Positions 40,842 through 53,300 of a DNA stretch of 64,000 nucleotides are shown here, piece by piece. Position 1 is the stretch's first letter. Every line of letters starts with the position of its first letter. Under the pieces are notes generated by a model. It saw nothing but the letters and a program-made list of their open reading frames with translations, searched no databases and was not told the origin of the DNA. The translations under genes and the position numbers were made by a program. Source of the DNA: Branchiostoma floridae (taxonomy: Eukaryota; Chordata; Leptocardii; Amphioxiformes; Branchiostomatidae); assembly GCF_000003815.2 (NCBI RefSeq), contig NC_049997.1, positions 12,825,534-12,889,533 of the forward strand, in the 5' to 3' direction.

Positions 40842-41990
40842 GAATTCTCTGGACACCAGGGCTGGGGTCGTCACATGCTGGTCGACTTTGAAGTCGACAT
40901 ACCATTGCGCAAGACAATTGACTTATTGAGTTATGTTACGAAAAAGGAAACACAGACACGCAGATGGACAGATACATGCACACACAGCGAGGGGAAGGGA
41001 CTAGATTTTGTGTGTATGTCCATCGACATTAGTGTTGTTATTGTTACCTCAAGGCAAATAATAGCCACACCACAATTACAGAGAGTGCTTCAAAAATAGC
41101 TTTGCCATGAATGATTTAGTGGCTAACCGCAACATCGTTGTAATGGCAAGGTCGTCTTGCCTCCATAACGCGATAGGCTCAGATGCGGGTATTTTTCGGT
41201 TATCATGTGATGTATTCCAATAGTGTATCTGGGTGTTATAAAGATAATAAAGATGTCTGTCATGGTGCTTTTAAAGAAGTTGATAGCATGTAATTAAGTT
41301 TTGTTATTAGGTTTTTCTGACATTCTACTTGAATTTAAGTAGTGCACCCAAAATTTGTTTTGGTGCACTCAATTTTTTAAAAGCTGGGTGCACCAATGCA
41401 CCTAATCCCGAAAATGAACTTCGAGCCCTGATGCAACACTGTCCCTTTTATACTGTATAATTACTTACATTACGGTTGCTTATGTTATTGAAGAAGATAC
41501 CAAATAGTTTAAGACGAAGATCCGACAAAAGACCTAATTCTCTGGACACCAAGGCTTGGACAGTCGCATGATAGTCGACTTCGATGTCGACATACACGTG
41601 TAAGCATTGTCTTCTTGAGTTATGTTACGAAAAAGGAAACACAGACACACAGAAAGACAGATACATGCGCACACAGGAAGAAAGGAATTCCAGAAGGGAC
41701 TAGGTTTTGTGTGTTATATAGTTACATTGACGTTAGTGTTGTCATCGTTACTTCAAGGCAAATAGCGTGTGACTATTAAGCAAACCACAATTACAGAGAG
41801 TGCCTCCAAAATAGCTGCTAGATTGTATTTGTATGTCCATTGACGTTAGTATTGTCATCGTTACTTCAAGGCAAATAGCTTGTGACTAATAAACACACCA
41901 CAATTACAGAGATTGCTTCAAAAATAGCTTTGCCATGGATGATTTAGTGGCTAACCGCAACATCGTTGTAATGGCAAGGTCGCTTTGCCT
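40842..41990. repeat. Two direct copies of a repeat of several hundred bases, plus inner duplication
   Basis: The block starting aattctctggacacca at 40843 recurs at 41536 (offset 693). The ending tgatttagtggctaaccgca near 41113 recurs near 41942. The second copy has an extra inner duplication (around 41722 and 41830). Between them lies another dispersed repeat with ggtgcaccaatgcacctaat (about 41385-41410). No coding signal. Confidence 0.75.
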
Positions 41991-42641
41991 CCATATGATA
42001 TAGCACGACTGGCTCAGATAATGGCATTTTTCGTTTATCATGTGATGTTTTCTGAAAGTGCATCGGTTTTAGATTGATACTGGGTCCTTGTGGTTTTTGC
42101 CCTGAATTTTGTAGCAATCATAAAACAGCACATTATCTACCAAAAATTAAAAGTACATAACAAAAATTAAAGGAAGGTAAGGATGTATAATCTTTTAACA
42201 TTAGAATAAACTAGTGTGTGTGAGCCATTGAAAACAAGCCAACGCTGCATAAATTGCTTGTGGCACAAAATAACGTTTCAATTATTCCTTTTTTAGGAAT
42301 CTCACACATCCTTGAAATTTTCAGTAATGCTGAATGTCCTCATTTCAGCAATGTACAATTCTTAACCTATGTAGTTAAATAATTAACAAATCAGACAAAT
42401 AGATGGTCGTATATGTATCTGTAATCCATTTCAATTTTTCTTTTAATACATTATATTTACAAATCTATGTTACTCAAATTTGTTCCCTATTTCATACTGT
42501 CCCCTTCTCCCACATTCTTATATACAAATGTACCAGTGTTATTTCAATTGTCCTCAGAACACCTAGCCCTGTACAGTATGAGTAATCATCAACCACTATG
42601 CTAATACATACAGAACATGTGTTAGGAGTGAGGGAAAAACA
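41991..42641. other. AT-rich intergenic DNA, no gene seen
   Basis: No recognisable coding or repeat structure. Confidence 0.6.
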
Positions 42642-44313
42642 GGATCACAAAGAATGACAAGAGGATGGAAACCATCACCACGAGAAACCACGCCACGTAC
42701 TTTGACCAAAGAGACTGTACACTTTTCCATAACCGTAAGGGGACGAAGAAACAATATCATTAATTCAAAAAAGATAACATTTGCTGATTGAGGCACCTTA
42801 CACCATACATTGGATATTAGAAAGGAATGTTAAAACTTAGACAATATGTTGACGAACTATACATACCATATTTGGAACTACGACGTATTCCCGGAGCTGT
42901 TATTGAAGTTGGTACCTCCACCCGGAACAGTGTAGCCGGTACCATGACAACAGGTAGTACCATGACAACGGTCATGAGACTCACGTACAGCTCCTTGGTT
43001 ATAAAAATACATAAGGCAAAAGTGTGAATCCATAACAAAAAAAAAGAGAATATTTTGGATTGAGGTAGGAGGTTAGAAATTTTTGAAGATTCCCTTACTT
43101 GCAGGGTGATCTGTACAAATCCAAGGTCAAAAACGGTGTTCTTCGTCACAAAGCCCTCGTCACTCTTGTACCACATGGCGTTGGACAACATGATGCTGTT
43201 GAAAACAGCACAGCAGCAAGATAGACGTTCTGACTTGGTGAAACTGGATCCTAAAATGGATTTGAAACAGGTTTAACCCTATTCAGACCGGGGGGGGGGG
43301 GCTTTTGAGGCCTGCGCCAACTTCGATGTCCTATTACGTCAGAACGCCTTACGCTAAAGCCACTAAATTCAGTGAGTTTTCCTAAAATATTGTTGGCAAC
43401 AATTTTACGAAGTTGGACAAATTTTCCATTTTTTGTGTTGCCATGGCAACCGTTTGCTGACAGGCAGTTTTGCCAAAAATCACTATTTTTGGTTCTTACA
43501 ATGTATGTTTCACATTTATTTGCTATATTACTGCTATTTTGTTACATAAATAAAATCTTATATTATTTAGCATATCTTTCATAATTATATATGCATAAAT
43601 TATGCTAATTTGATGACGTCATCAGCCCAAAATCCAAGATGGCGGACCGTATGGCCAGATCAAGAATAACAAGCTAATTATCCCTTAAAATTTGTAACTA
43701 CCTGGTATTTTTTCATCAAAAACCATGTAAATGAATGAATTTAGTCTATTTCCATTACCCTTTGTGATTATTTGTTGCAAAAAAAGTAGTTCTAAAAATT
43801 CAAGGTGGTGGATGTAATATGGCGGAGCCTAACTTGTATCTTAGATGTGCATGACGTCATTTTATGACGTCATTATGACGTCATCGATGTTGCTATTGGC
43901 AATACAAGTCGTAATAAACATTATTATTCTGTTATCTGCGCTTTTTGTTAAATTTTTGTAGTATAACTTGAAGTTTTCTGAGAATACCCTTATTTCATGG
44001 GTCCGGCCAGTATAATCAAATTGATGACGTCATAATTACGTCATCTTACGTCAACGTAACGTCAAATTCTCGTCAGATATTATGTCTATATCATGTCCTG
44101 AAAATTTGGTGACCCTACAGCACGTCGTTCAAGAGTTAGTGGACTTAGAAGTGGAGGGCCTCAAAAGCCCCCCCCCCCCCCCCCCGTCCAGGGATGACCA
44201 AAAAAGCCCGGTCTGAATAGGGTTAAGGCAACATATGCCCTTTAGTATACATATCATTGCCTTTAGTGCAAATAGTTTACTGTCAGGTATATGACCAAAG
44301 TTTTCAGTGTTTG
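42642..44313 (-). pseudogene. Inverted partial copy of polycystin-like exons (three exons), interrupted
   Basis: The minus strand repeats about 31853-32577 of the plus-strand gene. The exon at 43099-43250 (152 bases) and the exon at 42867-42993 (127 bases) keep exact length, open frame and splice sites. The third, from about 42733 down to 42642, has lost its acceptor AG (cctaag became cttacgg) and breaks off after the residues VVMVSILLSFFVIL, followed by unrelated sequence with a stop. A later transposon sits in the upstream intron copy. No promoter or other exons are present, so it is a dead segmental duplicate. Confidence 0.9.
43277..44222. mobile_element. piggyBac-type non-autonomous element (TTAA target duplication)
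   Basis: The termini are ccctattcagaccggg at the left and its exact reverse complement at the right, flanked by TTAA at 43273-43276 and 44223-44226. Subterminal poly-G/poly-C tracts plus cttttgaggcc also pair inversely. Length 946, no transposase frame. The uninterrupted paralogous site with one TTAA is at 31940-31943. Confidence 0.88.
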
Positions 44314-44565
44314 CCAAAAAGCAGTTACTCAAGGAACTGAATATGATTTTGGAAACTGTCAGACGTTTCAACTGGAATCCACCAGTTTTCCTAAGTGACA
44401 CTGAAGTGATCTGGAAGAAACAGGTCTTTTATAGGTCTTTTATACTGCAACTAGGACATCTGAAATTGTTTGCATTCATAGTTTGAGTATAAAAGACCTG
44501 TTTCTTACAGATCACTTCAGCATCACTGATGAAAACTGGTGGCTTCCAGTTGAAACATCAACCTG
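44314..44565. repeat. Inverted pair of hammerhead-like repeat ends
   Basis: 44338-44425 and 44483-44555 are inverted copies. One (plus strand) reads ctgatgaaaactggtggctt then ccagttgaaac; stem aactgg/ccagtt is perfect. The other (minus) has cttagga for ctgatga but keeps gaaacgtc. A related remnant (gccaaaaagcagttactc, then cagacgtttca) is at 53410-53465. Core elements match hammerhead ribozymes of Penelope-like elements; helix I/III pairing is not convincing. Confidence 0.5.
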
Positions 44566-44572
44566 TTACGCG

Positions 44573-46058
44573 AGAGTTCAATACACTGTTACATGTTGCG
44601 TAACATCAAGGACGTTATCTAAAGTCCTCAGCAACATACAATACACAGAGAAAAATGACATCCTTGGATTCTTGGAAAGATGATGAATTATTAATGATTT
44701 GGAATGATAGCGAAGAAAAGGTGACACTTTAGGACAGATATTTTTCTACAGGGCAAGGGAATATTTGTACCTTACAGAGTCGAATATAATAAATTATATC
44801 TTTAAAAAACTAACATTTTTTCTTGGTTTCTATTTCTCTAATCTGTACTTTGACTATTGCAGTATCCTCGCGCAATGATGGCATCGACACGCTGCAATGG
44901 TTGTTAATCTGCTCGACGACTAAACATCTACGGATTACTGCCAATTGGATCCTACTGTACGTACAACTTTCGGGGTAAATAATTTTGCCGTCTAAAAATA
45001 CATCACGCGAGTGCATAAGTCTGTGACATAATGTTTGTCATTGTAGTTTTTTAATCAACTGGTTACAGAGCGTTCAATACACTGTTACATGTTGCGTAAC
45101 ATCAGGGACGTTATATAAAGTCCTTGGTATCATACAATACACAGAGAAAAATGACATCCTTGGATTCTTGAAAAGATGATGAACCATAAATGATTTGGAA
45201 TGACAACGATGAAAAGATAACATGTTTAGGACAGGTATATGACCTACAGGGTACGGAAGTATAATTTTCTTACCGAGCCGAATATAATATATCATACTTT
45301 TGGACACAAAAAACATGTTTCTTGCTTTTTGTTTCTCAAACCTGTACGTTGACTACTGAAGAATCCTTGTCGAATAATAGCATCCACAGGCTGCGTTACT
45401 TTTAATTTGGTCGGCGACAAAATATCTACGGATTATTGCCGATCGGGTCCTATTGTACGTACAACTTTGGTGAAAATGACTTTTCCGTTTGTGACATAAT
45501 GTTTGTCCTTAAGTAGTTTTTTTAATCAACCTGTTACGCGAGCGTTCAATACACTGTTACATGTTGCGTAACATCAAGGACGTTGTATAAAGTCCTTGGT
45601 AACATACAATACACAGAGAAAAATGACATCTTTGGTTTCTTGGAAAGATGATGAATCATTAATGATTTGGAATGACAGCGAAGAAAATATGACAGATATT
45701 TTTCTACAGGGCAAGGGAATATTAGTACCTTACAAAGCCAAATATAATAAATCATACCCTTAAAAAGCAAATATTTTTCTTGGTTTCTATTTTTCAAATC
45801 TGTACTCAGTATCATCGTGCAATGATGGCATCGACACGCTGCGATGGTTTTTAATCTGTTTGATGGCAAAACATCTACGGATTATTGCCAATCGAATCCT
45901 ATTGTACGCAAAACCTTGTGGGGAAATAATTTTTCCTTAAAAAATAGATCACACGAGTGCAAAAGTCTGTGACATAATGTTTGTCCTTGTAGTTTTTTAA
46001 TCATTATTACAGAGCGTTCAATACACTGTTACATGTTACATCAAGGACGTTATCTAAA
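44573..46058. repeat. Tandem satellite, unit 472-496 bases
   Basis: The marker atacactgttacatgttgcg starts at 44581, 45077 and 45549, and a shortened form at 46021, giving periods of 496, 472 and 472. At least three full units and a fourth that runs into the gap at 46059. Confidence 0.92.
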
Positions 46059-46553
46059 NNNNNNNNNNNNNNNNNNNNNNNNNNNNNNNNNNNNNNNNNN
46101 NNNNNNNNNNNNNNNNNNNNNNNNNNNNNNNNNNNNNNNNNNNNNNNNNNNNNNNNNNNNNNNNNNNNNNNNNNNNNNNNNNNNNNNNNNNNNNNNNNNN
46201 NNNNNNNNNNNNNNNNNNNNNNNNNNNNNNNNNNNNNNNNNNNNNNNNNNNNNNNNNNNNNNNNNNNNNNNNNNNNNNNNNNNNNNNNNNNNNNNNNNNN
46301 NNNNNNNNNNNNNNNNNNNNNNNNNNNNNNNNNNNNNNNNNNNNNNNNNNNNNNNNNNNNNNNNNNNNNNNNNNNNNNNNNNNNNNNNNNNNNNNNNNNN
46401 NNNNNNNNNNNNNNNNNNNNNNNNNNNNNNNNNNNNNNNNNNNNNNNNNNNNNNNNNNNNNNNNNNNNNNNNNNNNNNNNNNNNNNNNNNNNNNNNNNNN
46501 NNNNNNNNNNNNNNNNNNNNNNNNNNNNNNNNNNNNNNNNNNNNNNNNNNNNN
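46059..46553. other. Assembly gap (495 N) at end of satellite
   Basis: About one satellite unit in length; probably hides further unit(s). Confidence 0.99.
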
Positions 46554-47193
46554 TTTCATAGACAAATACAAATGCCTAACATAAGTGTATTTTTCTGGTT
46601 GACTGATCGCCATTTGCATTTTATTTCATTTATTGATTGCATGCCCCATAATCTTTGATAATCTCCAATCTAGAGTAAAAATACATATCAGCTAAGGACA
46701 TGCTGTAAATGATCTTAAAGATTTTTTTACTTCTATGTATAGACTATTACCTCACTGAATATAATGCTCAATTGTAAATGTGTCACATTGTTTTCTCGCT
46801 TTCTGTATCAATACATCATGGTGCAGTTTTTTAGGTCTAGAAAACTTCTCTTCCTATATAACGAAACAAAGTACTTGCGATATTTTGCTATATTAATTAC
46901 ATAGATACACATGCAAAGGTTGTTAAAGAAAATCTTTATGTTTAGTTACAAATATTTGTAAGCATTACGTACTACATACTGTGGATGGATGTGTGCGTGT
47001 GTGTTTGTGTGTGTGTGTGTGTGTGTCTGTGTGTGTGTGTGTCTATGTGTGCCTCGGAATTCTACAAGTTGGAATATCTGTCACACAAGGCATTATAACC
47101 ATGCAGTTGTAGTGCTTGTATATGTTTGTCTCTAGTCCTAGAAGAGTCGCACAACAGTAAGGTGGTTAAGTCTGCCATCACTGTTTGCATTGT
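46554..47193. other. Intergenic DNA 3' of the minus-strand lectin-like gene
   Basis: Contains a (GT)n tract at about 46993-47042 and, read on the minus strand, AATAAA at about 46632-46637. Likely holds the 3' UTR of the neighbouring gene; no coding signal. Confidence 0.5.
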
Positions 47194-47386
47194 TTAAGCA
47201 TTGCCTCCCGAGCGGTTCACTCGTTTGGCCGCCCGCTTGCAGATGAAGGACCTTGTGGCTCGTTCAGTGCAGGACTCGTCGTACCACTGGTCAGTTCCCC
47301 AGACGTTCTTCATCACTATGGCAACGCAGAAGTTGAGCTTAGCGCCGTCAGGTTGTGCGAACCAGGTTCTGACATCCATGGGTGAC
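47194..47386 (-). CDS. Terminal exon, second CTLD end and stop
   Basis: Phase 2 in: PMDVRTWFAQPDGAKLNFCV, then NVWGTDQWYDESCTERATRS, FICKR and a basic tail ending GGNA, taa. Final Cys pair and F-I-C-x-R are typical of CTLDs. Confidence 0.93.
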
Positions 47387-50300
47387 CTAAGGTATGGTGG
47401 GAAACACAATGCTGTGTCAACTATCAAATGGCGTCGTGTGAGGCGTAACTGGTAGAGCGTTCAGCTCGGAATCTAGAGGTCCTGAGTTCGATACCCGCCG
47501 TGCCCCCGACGTTGTACCCTTGGGAAAGGCACTTTACACGACCTTCCTCACTTCACCCAGGTGTAAAAATGGGTACCTGACTTCGGTCGGGTAGGTAAAA
47601 GAAAAGACTACCTTTACCTTATGTCTGTACGGTGTATGTGGCACTGTTAATATAAGTTACTAACATTGTCCTCGTCTGACGGTGTGTCCAAAAAAGCAAA
47701 TAGAAAATAACAATCAGATGTTGCACAATATGCGTTTCGAATGATATCGGTTCGCATCTGATTGTATCTGTGGTAACATATACTTCTAATCAATGCTCTT
47801 CACCTATCGTCTTTAAATATTGAATTGGTTTATATTTGAAAATTTGGTGAGGTTTAAAGACAGATGTATCAACGCAAAACATGTTTTACTGCTCCACATG
47901 TTTGTGGCTGACGAAAGGGCACTCACCAGTCGATGTATGTCATCGGAGTGTCATCGGTCCACACAAAGGTCGAGTTCCGATAGATATCGTACATTCCTTG
48001 GGGTAATGCATCAGTATTATTTATCCATTGGTATTTCTTGCTTTAAAGAAAATTGCGCTGGTTTTGCAAATTTGAATACTAATTTCATCAATTCACTTCC
48101 GTCACATGTATCTCAGAGAAATGTATGAAATGTTTTGTCAACCATTTTTTTGTAAGTAAAAATTATCTTATGAAAGAGATAGAACACGCCATACCAATAT
48201 AAAGCTTTGGATCAGTGATTCGTTTGACAACAACGTTGGTGACCAAAAGCAGATGGAGAAACTCCATTTCAGCTCGGTCAGCAATGCTGGTTAAGTTGGC
48301 CCCATACTCTCGGCATATGACGTCTGACTCCTCCCAGCTCACTGGTACGTGATGTCGGTAAATGTAGTAGCAGTTTCGACGGAACAAATGCCAACCACAC
48401 GGGCAAATGAAACCTTGGTAATTCGATATGAAAGGAGAAAATGATAGCATAATTCTATATTCATGCAGCATAAAAATTATCATAGCAATCAGGTATACAA
48501 GATTCGGTGTCTTGCAATTGCGTATTTTCCAGTTAAATCACTCAGGCCAATCTATACTGTAGCTTCCAATGTGATATTTGACAGAACTTAACCTGTATGT
48601 AGACTATACCTCAGACCCCGAGGTTTCAAACCTACATATCAAGTTTAATTTGTGTTCTAATCAATAAGGTTTGTCTTTAGGCTTAATCTTGATGTTTCAT
48701 TTGAAGTATTAGCTAACCAATGCAATTATGTGTATTCTAGAAGAAATGTAAATGCCCGATGTGTTGGCACATAATATCAGCTACGCTGCCTGGATATGCA
48801 TATGTATTGTGTTGTCTGCCATTTCAAGTAAAATGAAATAAAAATGACGTATAGATTGAACCTACCTGCATCATCAGGTAGGTTCTGCACTTGTCGGCTA
48901 GTGGTGAACGTACTGACATTGAACGTCGCAATAAACCCGCGACTGTCGCCAAAATCAGAATTGCTGCTCGTCGCCAACATGGCCAACTGCATTTCGTTAG
49001 AGCTCGACACGTAACGCTTCTGTTCACCCTCGCCGCGACACAGCCCGTGGATCGTGTTCCATCCTACCGTGAGGAACCTGTCCCTGACTAGCAGCACACG
49101 GCTGGTGCAGGCACCTCCCGAGTATCCGGGCAGATCTACATCTAGCAGCAGAAGAGTTATGAAGCTTCCGGGAGCACCCTCAATTGTCCAGAGGCAGATC
49201 ACTGAAGAGGGGAAGGCCGTAGGGTATCCTGGGGAGTAGATCAGGCCACAGCGGTATTGGTCAGGGTTGCCACATCGTATATGGCCACAGGCTGTCTTCC
49301 GAGCCATGCAATCGTCGCACACTGGAAAGCAAATGAAATCAATAAAAACAAATAAGGAAATCGCTAGAAGTCCCGGAAGTGGCATTCGTCTTTCCAAAAT
49401 CTACCCACATACCAATGATCATCATTATCTCATCTTGTCGCACCAATGTCCACTTATGATTTGCTTAAGGAATCATCTAAATGTTAGATTATTTAGAATG
49501 GTTTAGCCCCCCCCCCCCCCCCATGGAACAGTCTACGCACGCGGACTGGGGCTTTGGGGGTACTCCGGTATAAGACCGTAGGAGTGAATACACATTGTTA
49601 TCAAGTCACCTACGTCTGTGTGTGTATATGTGTGAATCTTCCCTAGAATAAGAGGGATCGAAGTCAGGTTAACACTAAATGCAGTGGGTTCTTTGTTACA
49701 ATGCTGCTTAGTTTCTCACCGTGTAGAACCTTTTACCAATTGACACCTTAAAAATGTTGCTTTTGTTAGATATACCTGTCATATCCGGCATATAAACATT
49801 TATTTCGTCTCGGTCCGTATCTTGCACATTTTCTAACTCGGTGTGAATGTCGTTTGCGGTAGTTTCACAGCTATCAGTCCGGTATGGTGACGGATCTAGA
49901 AATCGTGAGAAATGAGCGTGCAAATATAAAACATTCAAACTTTTGAAAACGAATCTCAATTGCAAGCGCCTAGTTCTAATAATAACGATCATAAACATCG
50001 CCTAAATATATACACGGTCTCACTCAAGGTAGTTAGTGAAAAAGTAACTATTATTAATTTAATGAGTTTATATTGTGAGAATCTGGGTGTCAAATTTCAA
50101 ACTCTTCAACATATCAAGATTTAAGTGCACTTCATGATATATTTACTGCAAACAAGAAGGTGGCAATATCCATTTCTTTTCATGGTTCTTTTCCGATGTA
50201 GTCGAAGATATTGTTACAATAATTACAGATTTCTTTGGAGAGCAGCTACAAGGTGCACATATAAAGAATTGGCTGTCACAAATTTAATATAGAAACAGGG

Positions 50301-53300
50301 AGATTAAAAAATCCCAATCGACCAGAGGATCCATTCTGTGCAGAGCTAATCGAAGACGAATATTACTTTATGGCTGTTAGTCCCAAATATTCCGATATAC
50401 GCAATTCTCTATACAGAAGGCTGTCACTTTATACACAAGGATTTATCCAAATGGACCTGAAGTGCAAATTCATAGGAACATATATTAAATAAGGTTTGAA
50501 CATTGGAAATTCCTCAAATGATTGTAAAAGCCTCCAATGATTGTAAGAAACTTACCCCATACTACAACTCCTCTATTAGTTAGATAAGCCTTAAGTTAAG
50601 TTATAACACTGTGGTTATGTAGATGCCATACTTTGTACCTCATACAATTGTTGTGCAATTAAGTTATTATTATTTTTATTATTATAAACTTGGTAATAGA
50701 AGTTGATCACACCTCTCTCACAGATGAATTCTTTCTCAATCAGACTGCAAGGTTGAAGACTCCAGGAACCTGCATATTTTTGATTGATAACACAAATATA
50801 CCCATGCAATATTTCGTCCGCTTATAACCAAGTTCCTTTTAAGATAAATTTTCAGTTTCTACATTACGTTTCACTTTCAGATAAGTCAAGTCTTGGAGTA
50901 TTGTACACGAGTATTGTCATATCTATGATTTATAATGTATGTCCTGTGGTAATATGTATTCTACCCTTTCTGTATTCTACAGTGCACGTAATTCAGCCTT
51001 TAGCTGCGAAGTATCACGTTTTGATAAATCGTTTATTCATTCATTCAAAGCCATTGAAGCTTGATAATAGCAATAGTCAGACCTATTGGGATCTTGCAAT
51101 AATGATAAACAAAACCCACAATTTTCCGTGATGTGCAGCTGTTCATTTATTTTCTACTAAACGATAAGTGAAGACAAAAACGCACCGTAATATTCTAGAA
51201 AGGCACAGAAGGGATCATTTAGTCTCCAAATATATTCCCGGAAACCATCGAATGACATATCCTGTTCCTTGAAAGAGTCGCCTGCAGGACTTCCATCGCT
51301 CCAAGAAAAGTCCACAATTTTCTGGAGAAACAGACCCGGAAAATAAAAATCTTAGACTGCTGATTTTGTACATAAGGAGTACATATACAGGGAATACATA
51401 ATTTACTGTGACCAGCAAATTATGTACTGCTTGTATATCTAACAATTGACCAGTAAACTAAGTACTGATCTGATGCTTACGTGTGCCTAAGCATCGCGTA
51501 AAAACTGCTATTTAGATGACCAAGCATGAACAATATAATCTACAAGGAAGTAATAACCATACTTCATGCAATAAAAAGATTTGACCAATGACGTACTTTT
51601 AGATCTTTTCTGTAGCAAGCAAAGGCCTAGTATGATTAGGTTTTAATTCGAGACTTTTCTTATTTTTCATGAGCAACAAGAACAGACTGAAATACCTGTC
51701 TCTCCTTCTTTATCAATACAGCACCAAGTTTCATCCCTATCCATCCGTTTCCAATGTTGTCTCGGAGGAAGTCGTTTTCCTCTAGTGTGTTGACAGCCGC
51801 CAGATGACCACCAAGAGCTTGACAATAGTTCTCCGCAGCCCACCAGACAAGTGGCGAGGGAAACTTCTGGTAGCAACGCTCTCCAAACATCGTCCAACCT
51901 TTACCACAGGATGCGTCCTTTATGCGATGCTCTAAAATTCCACGGAAATAAACAAAAATGACCTCGCTATTTTGTTAAGAAAATCAATCATTACCTTTCG
52001 AATGTAACCTCCATTTGGGCAGGTAAGACGTTGCTGTCACAATAGAATACCAAATGCAAAACATTGTTTCCATTCTTGATAGTGACATAGGTAAACTACA
52101 AAAGCAAATCCAGGTCCTCATTTCGCGACGCGGGCAAACATATTACCATACATGTACTTCTAAACTGAAACAGTGTATCAAGCTAGCTGTCAAGCAGCAC
52201 CAAAGGTAGATTAAACATGGATCTACAATGATAATGATTTACCTTTTACCACACATCCTAGTAGTCCTACGTCCCAAATCGTCTTGTACAGCCAAGCTTG
52301 TGGTATAACCCTAACCACCTTGGCACGCACTGCTGTGACAAGATGATGCTCACCCTTACCATCACCATCGGTTTGGAATGTCTAAGCCATCAAAACATGT
52401 TTAACATTTAATTTTTTAAAATTTTTACAGTCAATAACATTTGTATCTGAGTTCTATATATTTGTGTGTCGCTAGTATTGCCCTTATTGTGCATTTTGTT
52501 ATCTGTAGATAAACCAAATATAAGACAAAATAGAAGGAAGAATTAGTTGGAAAATACCATGTTGAAGTACCTTAAGTTCGTCTTCTTCCGTATACGCTGT
52601 CAAACAATCATCCAAAAACCCGTACTCCAAGGAAAATATGAGAGTATGCGATCGCCTTGAACCAGAAACTGCTACTCCGGCAAGTTGTACGGGGTTTTCC
52701 AATGTAATTTGCAACCAGTCATTAAGTCCCTCTACCGTCCACTGTGCCAAGCTGAGTTGGTGGCTACTGTGGAACCCTTGATTTGTGCCAATACTCTCCT
52801 CAATTGAATACTTCTCTTGAAGTAAGGATATCGGTAGCAGACAAGCTCCCTTTCCTATAGAAAATATTAGGAGACATTGTAGTTCAGTCAGCTTGCTCGC
52901 AAATCCATATTAGTTTATCATAACAATTTGAATGTTTAGACACAGACCGTTATGAATGAGTTATGCCTAAATTGTGCACATCTCCCTTCGAAACATGTAT
53001 TTGAAAATTGTACCGATCCACCGTTTGAATAACTGATACTAAAAACGCTTACCAGCACAGACATCTTCGTCTGAAGCATCCACACAATCCGGTATGCCAT
53101 CACACATGTTGTCTCTTGAAATAAAGCGATTGGACCGGGTGCACGGAAGCCTGTTTGGGAACATGGCTGTACAAAGACAAATATTTTTTTTAAATTCTTT
53201 CTTCTACCTCTATGAAGTAATGTTGGATATTTTTAAAGAACGCTTTTAGACATGCAAAGGTTACGTGTGAAAGGGCGTTCTGTGTAATATAACCAGCTGC

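Noticed and set aside
43372-43584. Small hydrophobic protein
   Set aside because: Lies wholly inside the TTAA-flanked element, with no homology or splice partners.
47185-47455. Plus-strand open frames opposite the last CTLD exon
   Set aside because: Shadows of the minus-strand CTLD exon. The same holds for plus-strand frames at 48891-49239 opposite the CUB exon.
47437-47510. Functional tRNA gene
   Set aside because: A and B boxes are present, but the arms do not pair as a cloverleaf and a SINE body follows directly.
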